Below, piece by piece: positions 10,404-18,165 of a stretch of 34,882 nt of DNA. The notes below the pieces were generated by a model. It had not been told where the DNA came from and searched no databases. It saw nothing but the letters and a program-made list of their open reading frames with translations. This DNA is from Bacteroidales bacterium (GTDB taxonomy: Bacteria; Bacteroidota; Bacteroidia; Bacteroidales; JAIPAP01): the NCBI GenBank assembly GCA_021740045.1, contig JAIPAP010000043.1, positions 1 through 34,882 on the forward strand, in the 5' to 3' direction. Position 1 is the stretch's first letter; the number at the start of each line of letters is the position of its first letter. The position numbers and the translations under genes were made by a program.

Positions 10404-11252
10404 ATGAGTAAGCTAATATCAACCTTGCCATTGAGGCATCTGAATAAATTATTCTTACTGCTCATTATCCCATTTGTTTTTTCCTGTAAAACAGAGCGTA
10501 GCATCATTAAGAAGCCTATAAAAAAAGAAGGTGCCGATTACCTTATAGAGAACCTCAAGAAAAATGAGTTTGCCTTTAAAAGCTTGAGTGCGAAGTTTAC
10601 AGCAAGTTTTGTTAATAACAATAAGAAGAATTCCATAAGGGGACAGATCCGTATTAAAAAAGACAGCGTAATCTGGATGAGCATTTCCCCGATGCTGGGC
10701 ATCGAAATGGCTAGGGTAAAAATTACCCCTGATTCCATTAAATTTATCAACCGGCTGGAATCCACTTATTTGGAAACGGATTTTAACTATGTAAACAAAT
10801 TCATCAATAGCGCGCTCGACTTTGACATGCTACAAGCCTTTCTGCTGGGTAATGATTTTTCATTTTATGAGAGGAGCAGGTTCAAAGCTTCCATTGATAG
10901 CAAAGAATACCGGTTAACCACGATTGAGCGTCGTAAGCTTAAAAAATATATCGATAGGAACGATCCTGAAGTAACCATTCCTTTGCAGAAGATATGGCTT
11001 AATCCGGATAATTTTAAAATTACTCAAGTGATGATCAAGGAACTTGTTGATGAAAAACGTAAATTTGAGGCTTCGTACACATCATTTGAAAAATTGGAGG
11101 AACAACTTTTTCCCAAATCGGTGAAATTCGAAATTGAATCGGTTGATAAAGAAATTGAGGTTGGTATTGATTATTCAAGAGTGATCATTAACCAAACTGA
11201 CCGTTTTCCGTTCGGAATTCCCGATCGCTACCAGGAAATACCACGAATTTGA
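10404..11252 (+). CDS. DUF4292 family lipoprotein (LolB-like fold candidate)
   Basis: Lipoprotein of 282 aa with lipobox VFSC (Cys28) in the signal region. The body resembles DUF4292 proteins of Bacteroidota. Visible markers are the SLSAKFTASF strand near residue 58, the RIKKDSVIWMSISPMLGIE segment near 80-98, and alternating beta-rich sequence to the end (NQTDRFPFGIPDRY). DUF4292 has been proposed to be related to LolA/LolB-type lipoprotein carriers, so a role in lipoprotein sorting is possible but unproven. It lies 8 bp downstream of the TPR lipoprotein and 14 bp upstream of the EnvC-type gene, so one operon is likely. Confidence 0.82.
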   Translation: MSKLISTLPLRHLNKLFLLLIIPFVFSCKTERSIIKKPIKKEGADYLIENLKKNEFAFKSLSAKFTASFVNNNKKNSIRGQIRIKKDSVIWMSISPMLGIEMARVKITPDSIKFINRLESTYLETDFNYVNKFINSALDFDMLQAFLLGNDFSFYERSRFKASIDSKEYRLTTIERRKLKKYIDRNDPEVTIPLQKIWLNPDNFKITQVMIKELVDEKRKFEASYTSFEKLEEQLFPKSVKFEIESVDKEIEVGIDYSRVIINQTDRFPFGIPDRYQEIPRI

Positions 11253-11266
11253 TGGTAAAGCAATAA

Positions 11267-12517
11267 ATGAACGAGCATAGCCATAAACCACATAGCATCT
11301 TCCCCTTTATGCTGGCGATAATATTCATCGGCATCAGTTTTTATGGCCTTGCCCAGGAAAAAAAAGAAGAGCTTAAAAAAAATAAAAAGGAGCTGGAGAA
11401 GGAGATTGAATACACCAACAAGCTGATCAAAAAGACCCAGCAATCGAAAAAGCTCTCCATGAATAAACTGGTCTTGTTGCGAAACAAGATTGCAAAACGT
11501 GAAGAGTTGATCGCCACCATCAACACCGAAATCAATTATTATAATTTTCGTATCCAGGCTACCGATGACACCATCCAGCAACTTTCGTCAAAACTAGGTC
11601 GGCTAAAGGAAGAATATGCCAAGTTGATCTATCATGCCTTCAAAAACCGGGACGCATACAACCGGTTGATGTTTATTTTCTCTGCCGAAGATTTTAACCA
11701 GGCCTATCAACGCTTGAAGTATTTCAAACAATATAGCGATTACCGCAAAACCCAAGTGGAGCTTATAAAGCAAACCCAGGCCCTTCTGAATCTCAAGATC
11801 GATCAACTTAAAAACCAGAAGCAACAAAAAATCGCATTATTAAGGGCTAAGGAGCATGAAAAAAAACGGTTAAAAAGTGAGGTAACCGAAAAAAACCAAA
11901 CCATTCGCGAGTTAACACAAAAGGAGAAAGACCTGCTGGCTGAGCTTAAAAAGAAAAAAGAAGCGGCGGGGAAACTTCAGGAAGCTATTGAAGATATTAT
12001 TGCCGAAGAAATGCGCAAAGCGCGTGAATCGGCTAAGGAACGTGGTGCTGTTGAATCGGAATCGGCTTTTGCGCTTACAGCTAATGAAATGGAACTGTCA
12101 AAGATGTTTTCCACCAACAAGGGTAAACTGCCGTGGCCCGCTGAAGACGGCATTATTTCCAGTACCTTTGGAGAGCATCAACATCCGGTTTTAAAATATG
12201 TAAAAACAAAAAACAATGGCGTCGACATACAGACCAGCAAGGGAGCAACTGCCCGTGCTGTATTTGAAGGTGTGGTAACCCGGGTGATGAGTGTTCCGCG
12301 TTTTAACAATGTAGTCATTATACGGCATGGAGAGTATTTAACCGTTTACTCAAATCTTTCGGTGGTATTTGTGGCCAAGGGCGACCAGGTTAAAACCAGG
12401 CAAAGCATAGGGATGGTTTATACCGATTCGGAAGTTTCAAAAACCGAACTGCATTTTGAGATCTGGAAAGGTAATCAACTATTGAATCCTCAACAATGGA
12501 TAAGTAGAAGAAATTAA
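11267..12517 (+). CDS. EnvC-type murein hydrolase activator (coiled coil + degenerate LytM/M23)
   Basis: Probable periplasmic activator of cell-separation amidases, as E. coli EnvC is for AmiA/AmiB. The 416 aa comprise a signal/TM segment (about 11-29 ending LAQ), a long Lys/Glu-rich coiled coil (about 30-255) and a C-terminal LytM domain (about 288-412, starting at LPWPAEDGIISSTFG). The zinc site is incomplete. The first ligand position of HxGxD reads N316 (D320 is kept), the TxYxHL position reads N363, and the HLHFE pair reads E394/H396. That points to an activator rather than a peptidase. It overlaps no gene and ends the TPR-DUF4292-EnvC cluster. A direct hydrolase role cannot be fully excluded. 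Confidence 0.85.
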   Translation: MNEHSHKPHSIFPFMLAIIFIGISFYGLAQEKKEELKKNKKELEKEIEYTNKLIKKTQQSKKLSMNKLVLLRNKIAKREELIATINTEINYYNFRIQATDDTIQQLSSKLGRLKEEYAKLIYHAFKNRDAYNRLMFIFSAEDFNQAYQRLKYFKQYSDYRKTQVELIKQTQALLNLKIDQLKNQKQQKIALLRAKEHEKKRLKSEVTEKNQTIRELTQKEKDLLAELKKKKEAAGKLQEAIEDIIAEEMRKARESAKERGAVESESAFALTANEMELSKMFSTNKGKLPWPAEDGIISSTFGEHQHPVLKYVKTKNNGVDIQTSKGATARAVFEGVVTRVMSVPRFNNVVIIRHGEYLTVYSNLSVVFVAKGDQVKTRQSIGMVYTDSEVSKTELHFEIWKGNQLLNPQQWISRRN

Positions 12518-12527
12518 GGACGCCCAA

Positions 12528-12557
12528 TTGCGTTGCAATGAAAAATATGTAATTTAG
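12528..12557 (+). promoter_or_regulatory. Weak candidate promoter for tatA
   Basis: TTG at 12528-12530, a 19-bp spacer, then TAATTTAG at 12550-12557. This is one mismatch from the Bacteroidota -7 consensus TAnnTTTG. It ends 38 bp before the tatA start codon. Confidence 0.3.
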
Positions 12558-12595
12558 CCAACAGGGATATATCAGAAAAACAAAAAGTCAACATC

Positions 12596-12820
12596 ATGAA
12601 TACATCAATCATATTATTAGGCATGCCTGGTTTACCGGAAATCATTATCATTCTCGTAATTGTACTTTTACTATTTGGAGGACGAAAGATACCTGAACTC
12701 ATGCGGGGCATGGGCAAAGGCATTCGTAATTTTAAAGACGGGATGAGCGGTCAGGAACCTGATGATGAGGAGGAGAAAAAAGATAAAGACGAGGGAAACC
12801 AACTTAAGGATAAGAAGTAG
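12596..12820 (+). CDS. tatA: Sec-independent protein translocase subunit TatA/TatE
   Basis: Small pore-forming subunit of the twin-arginine translocase, which moves folded proteins across the inner membrane. The 74 aa contain one TM helix (about 15-27), the diagnostic FGGRKIPEL hinge at 27-35, an amphipathic helix ([14 protein letters not shown]), and a highly charged Glu/Asp/Lys tail. The length is normal for TatA. It could be called TatA or TatE but is too short for TatB. No tatC is in the window, so the partner lies elsewhere. It starts 78 bp after the EnvC-type gene, with a possible promoter in between. Confidence 0.95.
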   Translation: MNTSIILLGMPGLPEIIIILVIVLLLFGGRKIPELMRGMGKGIRNFKDGMSGQEPDDEEEKKDKDEGNQLKDKK

Positions 12821-12888
12821 TTATCTTTATCTTTAGAATAGGATAGGAATAAGTTTTAGGATTCTTAGCAGATAACCCCAGGCAATGA

Positions 12889-13110
12889 AAATCCTATACG
12901 GAACAAAGGAAGAAAACAATCAACGCCGCCGGCAACAATTCATTTGAGCAAGCTTATCAGAATGCCGAGGTTTACATACCCCAAAATCAACCTAAACACA
13001 AAATGAAGGTCCTCTTTTTTGATGATTTGATAATGAGTAAGACAAAATCAGGTAGAACAAAGGATCTACTTGATGTGCATGAATTGAAAAAGATACGCGA
13101 AAACAAATAG
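12889..13110 (+). pseudogene. C-terminal remnant of a nucleotidyltransferase-like (DUF6036/AbiEii-related) gene
   Basis: One frame stays open from just after the TGA at 12886-12888 to a TAG at 13108-13110 (73 codons), but it has no ATG until 13003. Its translation contains NSFEQAYQNAEVYIPQ and then VLFFDDLIMSKTKSGRTKDL and LDVHELKKI. This closely resembles the C-terminus of small nucleotidyltransferases, where a strand is followed by a DLI.SK..SGR.KDL.DV..L motif. The N-terminal catalytic part is missing, so this is read as a decayed gene. The family assignment is from memory of the motif and was not searched. A 20-codon ATG frame at 12885-12947 overlaps it and may be another fragment of the same cassette. 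Confidence 0.5.
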
Positions 13111-13367
13111 GTCGAGAAGTCCGACTGATTATTAGATGGCAGTATAAATTATGATCAGCTCTCTGCTATATCCATAACTTCTTTCCGTATGTGTAAAATA
13201 TTTATTTACCGGTAGCAGTCTAATTTTGTGTTTTTTGTGAGGAATGAGGCCGAAAAATGTTTTATTTTGCATAACGTACTGAACGCCTTTTACGTTCATG
13301 CTTTGTTACTTTAACAGAATTAATAAAAGACTAAAAAAAACTTAAACCCGGAGAGATATAACGATTC
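13111..13367. other. Noncoding leader region upstream of mltD
   Basis: This is the downstream half of the 547-bp gap between tatA and mltD. It contains TAATTTTG at 13221-13228, a good match to the Bacteroidota -7 element TAnnTTTG, but no matching TTTG 19-21 bp upstream. If that element is used, the mltD leader would be about 135 nt long. No hairpin followed by a T-run and no recognisable riboswitch was seen. Confidence 0.35.
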
Positions 13368-15011
13368 ATGAAAAAACTAACATTGATCATACTGATCTTC
13401 ACACTATTTATAACCGCAGGCATGGCGAGTGAAGATAAGCACACCAACTTGAAGAACGATACGCTAAATCCCGATAACCCGGTAGCGGCAATGATGGATA
13501 GCCTGCTGGTAAGCAAGTATTACAAATACAGCAATTTCACAGCCGATACAGCTAAACTAAATATATATAACTTCCCACCCGATTCGGTCCCCAAATATTC
13601 CGATTCTATATACTTTGAACGAATCAGTAAGCTGAATGCTCAAACTCCTATCGAACTTCATTATAACCGGTACGTAAAGAGCTTTATTAATCTTTATGCT
13701 GTAAGAAAGCGCGAATTAACTTCACGTATTCTTGGATTGGCTGAATTTTATTTTCCGCTCTTCGAGGAGCAACTGGATAAGCATGATTTACCGCTGGAAT
13801 TGAAATATCTGGCAGTGATTGAATCGGCCTTAAATCCGGTTGCTGGTTCCCGGGCTGGCGCTAAAGGTTTATGGCAATTCATGTACGGAACAGGAAAAAT
13901 ATATAACCTAAAGGTGACTTCATACATCGATGAACGCTATGATCCCAGGGAATCAACTATAGCAGCTTGTCAGCATTTGAAAGACCTCTATGATGTTTAT
14001 GGTGATTGGATGCTGGTGCTGGCTGCCTATAACTCGGGAGGTGGTAATGTGAACAAAGCCATAAGGCGTTCCGGCGGAAGTACTGACTTCTGGGACATTA
14101 TGTATTATCTTCCACGTGAAACACGGGGCTATGTGCCGGCTTTTATAGCGGTTAACTATGTGATGAATCACGCTGCCGAGCATAACCTTTATCCGGTCGA
14201 TCCCGGTTTCAGGCATTATGAAACCGATACGGTTAAAGTGAATGAAGTGTTGTCGTTTGAACAGATCTCGGAGAAACTAGGGGTCAGTATGGATACCTTG
14301 GATTATCTCAATCCTGTATATCGTAAAAACATAATTCCTTCAACGGATGATAAAAAATACAGCCTCCGCCTTCCGAAGCCCTATATCGCTTCATTTATCA
14401 ATAATGAAAAAGAACTTTATCAATATAAAACACGTAAAGGTATAGAGCGCGATAAATTGCTGGCCGAAATGAAAAGAGCTAAGCAACGCATCACTCATCG
14501 TGTGCGTTGGGGCGAAAGCCTTAGCGTGATAGCCGAGCGCTACCACACTTCGGTAAGGGGCATCCGGCATTGGAATAATTTAAGAGGCTCGCGCATTTAT
14601 AAAGGACAGCGATTGACCATATATCCCAATGGAAATTACCGTGAATCTTCCTCATCAGTTAGTAAAGAAGGTAAGTCAATTCATTATGTGCGCCGAGGAG
14701 AAAACCTGGGCCTTATTGCCCGGAAATATAATTGCACGATAAATGAACTGATGCGTTGGAACGATCTTAATGGTTATACCATACATCCCAATCAGAAATT
14801 GATCGTAAGGGGAAAAGAATCGGTTAAACAGGTAGAAATACCTGAAAATGCTAAAATAGAATATTACGAGGTTAAGCCTGGCGACACCTTGTGGGATATT
14901 GCAAAACAGTATAAAGGATTGACCATCGACCAGATTAAATTGCTGAATAACATTTCTAATGCCAGGCAACTCAAGCCCGGGCAAAAGATCAAGGTAGCCA
15001 TAGGCGGATAA
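13368..15011 (+). CDS. mltD: Membrane-bound lytic murein transglycosylase D (SLT/GH23 + LysM repeats)
   Basis: Cleaves the MurNAc-GlcNAc bond of peptidoglycan to give 1,6-anhydro ends, in the periplasm. The 547-aa protein has an N-terminal signal peptide (1-20, ending AGMA) and an SLT/GH23 domain at about 135-275. Catalytic Glu152 is in IESALNP, followed by GLWQFM (167-172) and AAYNSGGGNV (219-228). Three clear LysM domains lie at about 376-419, 438-480 and 499-543, and a weaker LysM-like segment at 289-336. No lipobox is seen, unlike E. coli MltD. It forms a pair with the DUF4837 lipoprotein 18 bp downstream. A 15/16 parS-like sequence falls inside the codons for LPRET. Confidence 0.93.
   Translation: MKKLTLIILIFTLFITAGMASEDKHTNLKNDTLNPDNPVAAMMDSLLVSKYYKYSNFTADTAKLNIYNFPPDSVPKYSDSIYFERISKLNAQTPIELHYNRYVKSFINLYAVRKRELTSRILGLAEFYFPLFEEQLDKHDLPLELKYLAVIESALNPVAGSRAGAKGLWQFMYGTGKIYNLKVTSYIDERYDPRESTIAACQHLKDLYDVYGDWMLVLAAYNSGGGNVNKAIRRSGGSTDFWDIMYYLPRETRGYVPAFIAVNYVMNHAAEHNLYPVDPGFRHYETDTVKVNEVLSFEQISEKLGVSMDTLDYLNPVYRKNIIPSTDDKKYSLRLPKPYIASFINNEKELYQYKTRKGIERDKLLAEMKRAKQRITHRVRWGESLSVIAERYHTSVRGIRHWNNLRGSRIYKGQRLTIYPNGNYRESSSSVSKEGKSIHYVRRGENLGLIARKYNCTINELMRWNDLNGYTIHPNQKLIVRGKESVKQVEIPENAKIEYYEVKPGDTLWDIAKQYKGLTIDQIKLLNNISNARQLKPGQKIKVAIGG
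14108..14123. promoter_or_regulatory. parS-like site inside mltD (15/16)
   Basis: TCTTCCACGTGAAACA differs from the parS sequence at 1878 by one base, at position 2. It encodes the LPRET motif, which is itself conserved in MltD proteins, so codon constraint may explain part of the match. ParB tolerates single outer mismatches in characterised systems. Confidence 0.55.
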
Positions 15012-15029
15012 GAATCATTAAATGAATAT

Positions 15030-16058
15030 ATGATGAAACTCAAAAAGCTTTTTTTTCTTCAAATGGTTTTACTGTTAAGTGGGGTCATCCTCTTCACTTC
15101 CTGTGGAACACAGCAACGCAAAAAAGATAAAGGAACGCCTTCAACCGGCAGCACCTCCGAAATACTTGTGGCTAGCGGTGGAACTCTTTGGGAGTCCTAT
15201 GTGGGAGACTCCATAAGGAGCTTTTTAAAACAGCCATACCAAGTTTTACCCCAGCGTGAACCAAGTTATCAAGTGGCTCACATTCCCAACAAAGATTTGA
15301 ATAAGGATATTTTCCGAACGCATCATAACATCCTCATCATCAATACCGATACGGCCATAGAAAAGCCCTTTGTCCGAACCCGTAAAAACCGTTATTCAAA
15401 TCCGCAACAAATTATTGAAATGAATGCCAACGACTGGCATGCATTTCTGAAATTATGGAATAAGAATAAAAAAACGGTGAAACATAAATTCGATCAAAAT
15501 GAGCTGAAGAGGTTGAACAATACGTTTTCTCATTTTAGAGACATTAAGATCATAAACAAGCTCATGGAAAAGCATGATCTTACCTTAACAGTTCCTGAGA
15601 GCTTCTATATTGCTAAAAATAATGATCAGTTTATTTGGCTTAGAAAGGAAACCAAAGAAATCAGCCAGGGCATAATTATCTTCTATCACGATTATACTGA
15701 TACTCTTTCTTTTGATCGTGAACGCATTATGTGGAAACTCGACTCCATTACCAAACGGCATATTCCCGGCCCCAGCAAAGGTTCTTATATGGCTTTGGAA
15801 CGTGAGTTCAAACCTCCAATAGCCCAAGAAGTAAGCTTTAATGGAAAATATGCCATGCAACTCCGTGGCTTATGGAAGACCGAAAATGACTTTATGGGCG
15901 GTCCATTTGTAAGTTACACCTTGGTTGATGAACGAAAAAACCGGCTAGTTACAGCTTATGGTTATGTATATGCACCCAAAGATGATAAGCGAAACTTTAC
16001 CCGGCAGGTAGACGCCATCCTCCATGCGCTGAGATTTAAAGAAAAACAAAAAGAGTAA
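15030..16058 (+). CDS. DUF4837 family lipoprotein
   Basis: A 342-aa lipoprotein with lipobox LFTSC (Cys25). After a low-complexity linker (to about residue 42), the body resembles DUF4837 of Bacteroidota, with markers VASGGTLWESYVGDSIR at about 48-64 and GGPFVSYTLVDERKNRLVTA near 290-310. The function is unknown. Two adjacent Met codons are possible at the start, and the first is used. It is 18 bp downstream of mltD and is followed 26 bp later by a strong hairpin terminator, so mltD-DUF4837 is probably one transcription unit and the product may work with MltD at the envelope. Confidence 0.82.
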   Translation: MMKLKKLFFLQMVLLLSGVILFTSCGTQQRKKDKGTPSTGSTSEILVASGGTLWESYVGDSIRSFLKQPYQVLPQREPSYQVAHIPNKDLNKDIFRTHHNILIINTDTAIEKPFVRTRKNRYSNPQQIIEMNANDWHAFLKLWNKNKKTVKHKFDQNELKRLNNTFSHFRDIKIINKLMEKHDLTLTVPESFYIAKNNDQFIWLRKETKEISQGIIIFYHDYTDTLSFDRERIMWKLDSITKRHIPGPSKGSYMALEREFKPPIAQEVSFNGKYAMQLRGLWKTENDFMGGPFVSYTLVDERKNRLVTAYGYVYAPKDDKRNFTRQVDAILHALRFKEKQKE

Positions 16059-16084
16059 AATACAGAATATCAGAGTGATAGCAG

Positions 16085-16130
16085 TTGCCCTGTAAAATTT
16101 TTTCAAAAAAGTTTGCAGGGCAATTTTTTT
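16085..16130 (+). terminator. Intrinsic terminator after mltD-DUF4837
   Basis: Inverted repeat TTGCCCTGTAAA (16085-16096) and TTTGCAGGGCAA (16112-16123): 12 pairs with one G-U, plus extra A/T pairing inside the loop, followed directly by seven T (16124-16130). The TTTG at the start of the right arm also serves as the -33 element of the tetR promoter candidate. Confidence 0.85.
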
Positions 16131-16142
16131 ATTCTACTTTTG
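16112..16142 (+). promoter_or_regulatory. Promoter of the TetR-exporter operon
   Basis: TTTG (16112-16115), a 19-bp spacer, then TACTTTTG (16135-16142). This fits the Bacteroidota sigma-70 consensus TTTG-N19/20-TAnnTTTG at every fixed position. Transcription would start at about 16148-16150, exactly where the 13-bp repeat array begins. Confidence 0.72.
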
Positions 16143-16148
16143 CCCATA

Positions 16149-16200
16149 TGGTTTAACCAGGTGGTTAATCCAAATAGTTAAATCAAATGGTTAATAAACA
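16149..16200 (+). repeat. Four tandem 13-bp repeats, likely TetR operator array
   Basis: Four units start at 16149, 16162, 16175 and 16188, each beginning TGGTTtA, TGGTTAA, TAGTTAA and TGGTTAA. The last unit ends on the A of the tetR ATG. Within the array are two overlapping perfect inverted repeats: TGGTT-T-AACCA (16149-16159) and TTAACCA-GG-TGGTTAA (16153-16168). Its position between the promoter and the first codon of a TetR gene suggests the repressor's operator. Confidence 0.68.
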
Positions 16201-16814
16201 TGAATTTTAATAAAACTACCGAAGAGCATATTTTGCGAATAGCCCGCAATGTATTTGAACGGAAAGGATTCCAGGGGGCAAGGATGCAGGAAATCGCCAA
16301 TGAAGCTGGCATTAATAAATCACTTTTGCATTATTACTACCGTAGCAAGGAAAAACTGTTTCACAATGCCTACCGTAAGGCATTTGAAAGTATGATACCT
16401 GATGTTAGGGAAATATTCATGGGCCAAAAGCCCATTAAGGAGAAGATCAGGCTCTTTGCCGATAGCTACAGCCGTTTCCTGATGCAAAACCCGAATTTAC
16501 CTCATTTTGTATTGCATGAGTTAAACCGTGACCCCGAAAGCCTGCTTTCCATCATTAAAGAAGCAGGGATCGACCCTACACAATTCATAGGACAAATTAA
16601 AAAGGAAATGGAAGCCGGCAACATCATGCCTATGGATCCCCGGCAGTTGATGATAAACATCTTGTCGATGACTATTTTTCCATTTATTGCCAAGCCCATC
16701 ATCATGCCGGTTTTATGTGGAAACGATCAAGAGGTTTATAAACAACTTATTGAAGAGCGAAAGAAACTCATCCCTGAATTTTTTACCAATGTGATGATTA
16801 AAGATGATAATTAG
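16200..16814 (+). CDS. TetR/AcrR family transcriptional regulator
   Basis: A 204-aa regulator with an N-terminal TetR helix-turn-helix at about residues 8-55. Recognition segments are ARMQEIANEAGINKSLL and HYYYRSKEKLF. The C-terminal half is the variable ligand-binding and dimerisation domain. It is the first gene of an eight-gene exporter operon and probably represses it, sensing a toxic compound carried by the pump, as CecR (YbiH) does for ybhGFSR in E. coli. The tandem repeats immediately upstream are the obvious operator candidates and imply autoregulation. The inducer cannot be predicted. TolC follows 22 bp downstream. Confidence 0.92.
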   Translation: MNFNKTTEEHILRIARNVFERKGFQGARMQEIANEAGINKSLLHYYYRSKEKLFHNAYRKAFESMIPDVREIFMGQKPIKEKIRLFADSYSRFLMQNPNLPHFVLHELNRDPESLLSIIKEAGIDPTQFIGQIKKEMEAGNIMPMDPRQLMINILSMTIFPFIAKPIIMPVLCGNDQEVYKQLIEERKKLIPEFFTNVMIKDDN

Positions 16815-16836
16815 TTTGGATTAGAATGTTTAAAAA

Positions 16837-18159
16837 ATGAAGCATATGAAAAGGTTAATCAGCTTTTTATTACTACTGATGATGAGTTTGCAAATGCAGG
16901 CCGGATCAGCTGATACACTGGAACTATCAACCATTTACCAAGATTTACTGAACAAGCATCCGTTGGCCGAACAATCGGCCCTGTTGGCGAAATCAAGCCG
17001 GCTAACCCTTGAAAACATCCGGACCGGATATTTACCGCAGCTCAGCTTGAATGCCCAGGCCACTTACCAGTCGGAGGTAACGAAAGTAGAACTGGGATTT
17101 CCCGAAAGTTTTCCGGTATCCCCCGATCAGATTAAAATACCGGAAGTAAATAAGGATATGTACAAGGCCACTTTGGACGTAAATCAAATGATTTATGACG
17201 GGGGCATTACAGCTCATCGAAAAGATGTGGAAGAAGTTTCGCTGGAGATAAACCGCAAAGAAGTGGATGTGGAATTTCATCAACTCAAACAGCGAATCAA
17301 CCAACTGTATTTTTCGGTTTTGATGTTCGAAAAGCAAAAGGAGCAAATGCTTTTAAGGAAACGCGATATTGAATCCCGTTTGGATAATCTTCGTTCGGCC
17401 GTGGAAAGTGGCACCGTGTTAAAAAGCAATGCCCGGGAGCTGGAAGCAGAATTGCTTAAGATCGATCAGCAGCTTGAAAGTATAGATGCATCACGTGTTG
17501 CTGCTGTTAAAGCCATAAGAAGAATAAGCGGTAAGAAGATGCCGCTTGATATTACCTGCAAGCTGCCTGATTTGAACCTGGGTAATATGAAGCACCAATT
17601 CAACTCACGCCCCGAAATGGAAAAAATAAGTCTGCAAAAGGAGCAGCTTGGCTTTTCCAAGGATTTGTTAAAAGCTAAAAAACGACCCCGGTTGGTGGGA
17701 TTTGGTCAATTAGGATATGGACGTCCTGGCTTGAACATGCTCTCCGATGAACTCGATTCATTTTATTTATTGGGTGCCAAGCTCCAATGGAATATATGGG
17801 ATTGGGATCAGAACAAGAATGAACGAAAAATCCTCAATGTGAAAAGAGCATTGCTTGATAACCGGCAGGAAGTGATGAAGAATAATTTCGATGCAGCTCT
17901 TAAGCCTGTTCTTGCCGACATTGAGAAATATAACAGCTTATTAATGACCGATAAAGAGATCATAGAGCTAAGAGAAGAAATTGCAGAAAGCGCTGCCTCT
18001 CAGCTTGAAAACGGTACGATTACCTCAACCGAATATCTCATCAAGGTCAACGCCGAAAGCCGTGCCAGGCTCGACCGCGAGGTGCACCGTATTAAACTGG
18101 TTCATGCAAAACTGCAGTATTTGGAAATAACCGGACAATTGGAAAAAATTATAAAATAA
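16837..18159 (+). CDS. TolC family outer membrane efflux protein
   Basis: Outer-membrane channel component of a tripartite exporter. The 440-aa protein has a signal peptide (about 1-22, ending MQAG) and two long helical OEP-type repeats: about 35-220 with LENIRTGYLPQLSLNAQATY, and about 245-435 with SRPEMEKISLQKEQLG and PRLVGFGQLGYG. The sequence AQLQWNIWDWDQ-type strand (AKLQWNIWDWDQ) is the expected beta-barrel segment. The length is normal for the family. The gene sits between the regulator and the adaptor (6 bp gap), so the system carries a dedicated outer-membrane factor, unlike E. coli ybhGFSR, which has no linked tolC. Confidence 0.92.
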   Translation: MKHMKRLISFLLLLMMSLQMQAGSADTLELSTIYQDLLNKHPLAEQSALLAKSSRLTLENIRTGYLPQLSLNAQATYQSEVTKVELGFPESFPVSPDQIKIPEVNKDMYKATLDVNQMIYDGGITAHRKDVEEVSLEINRKEVDVEFHQLKQRINQLYFSVLMFEKQKEQMLLRKRDIESRLDNLRSAVESGTVLKSNARELEAELLKIDQQLESIDASRVAAVKAIRRISGKKMPLDITCKLPDLNLGNMKHQFNSRPEMEKISLQKEQLGFSKDLLKAKKRPRLVGFGQLGYGRPGLNMLSDELDSFYLLGAKLQWNIWDWDQNKNERKILNVKRALLDNRQEVMKNNFDAALKPVLADIEKYNSLLMTDKEIIELREEIAESAASQLENGTITSTEYLIKVNAESRARLDREVHRIKLVHAKLQYLEITGQLEKIIK

Positions 18160-18165
18160 ATTGTT

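Noticed and set aside
12596-12820. TatB assignment
   Set aside because: The 74-aa length and the FGGRKIPEL hinge fit TatA/E; TatB is longer and has a Glu at the N-terminus of the TM and an extended helical tail.
17492-17497. CACGTG core inside the TolC gene as a parS site
   Set aside because: The outer bases do not match; only the 6-mer core is present.
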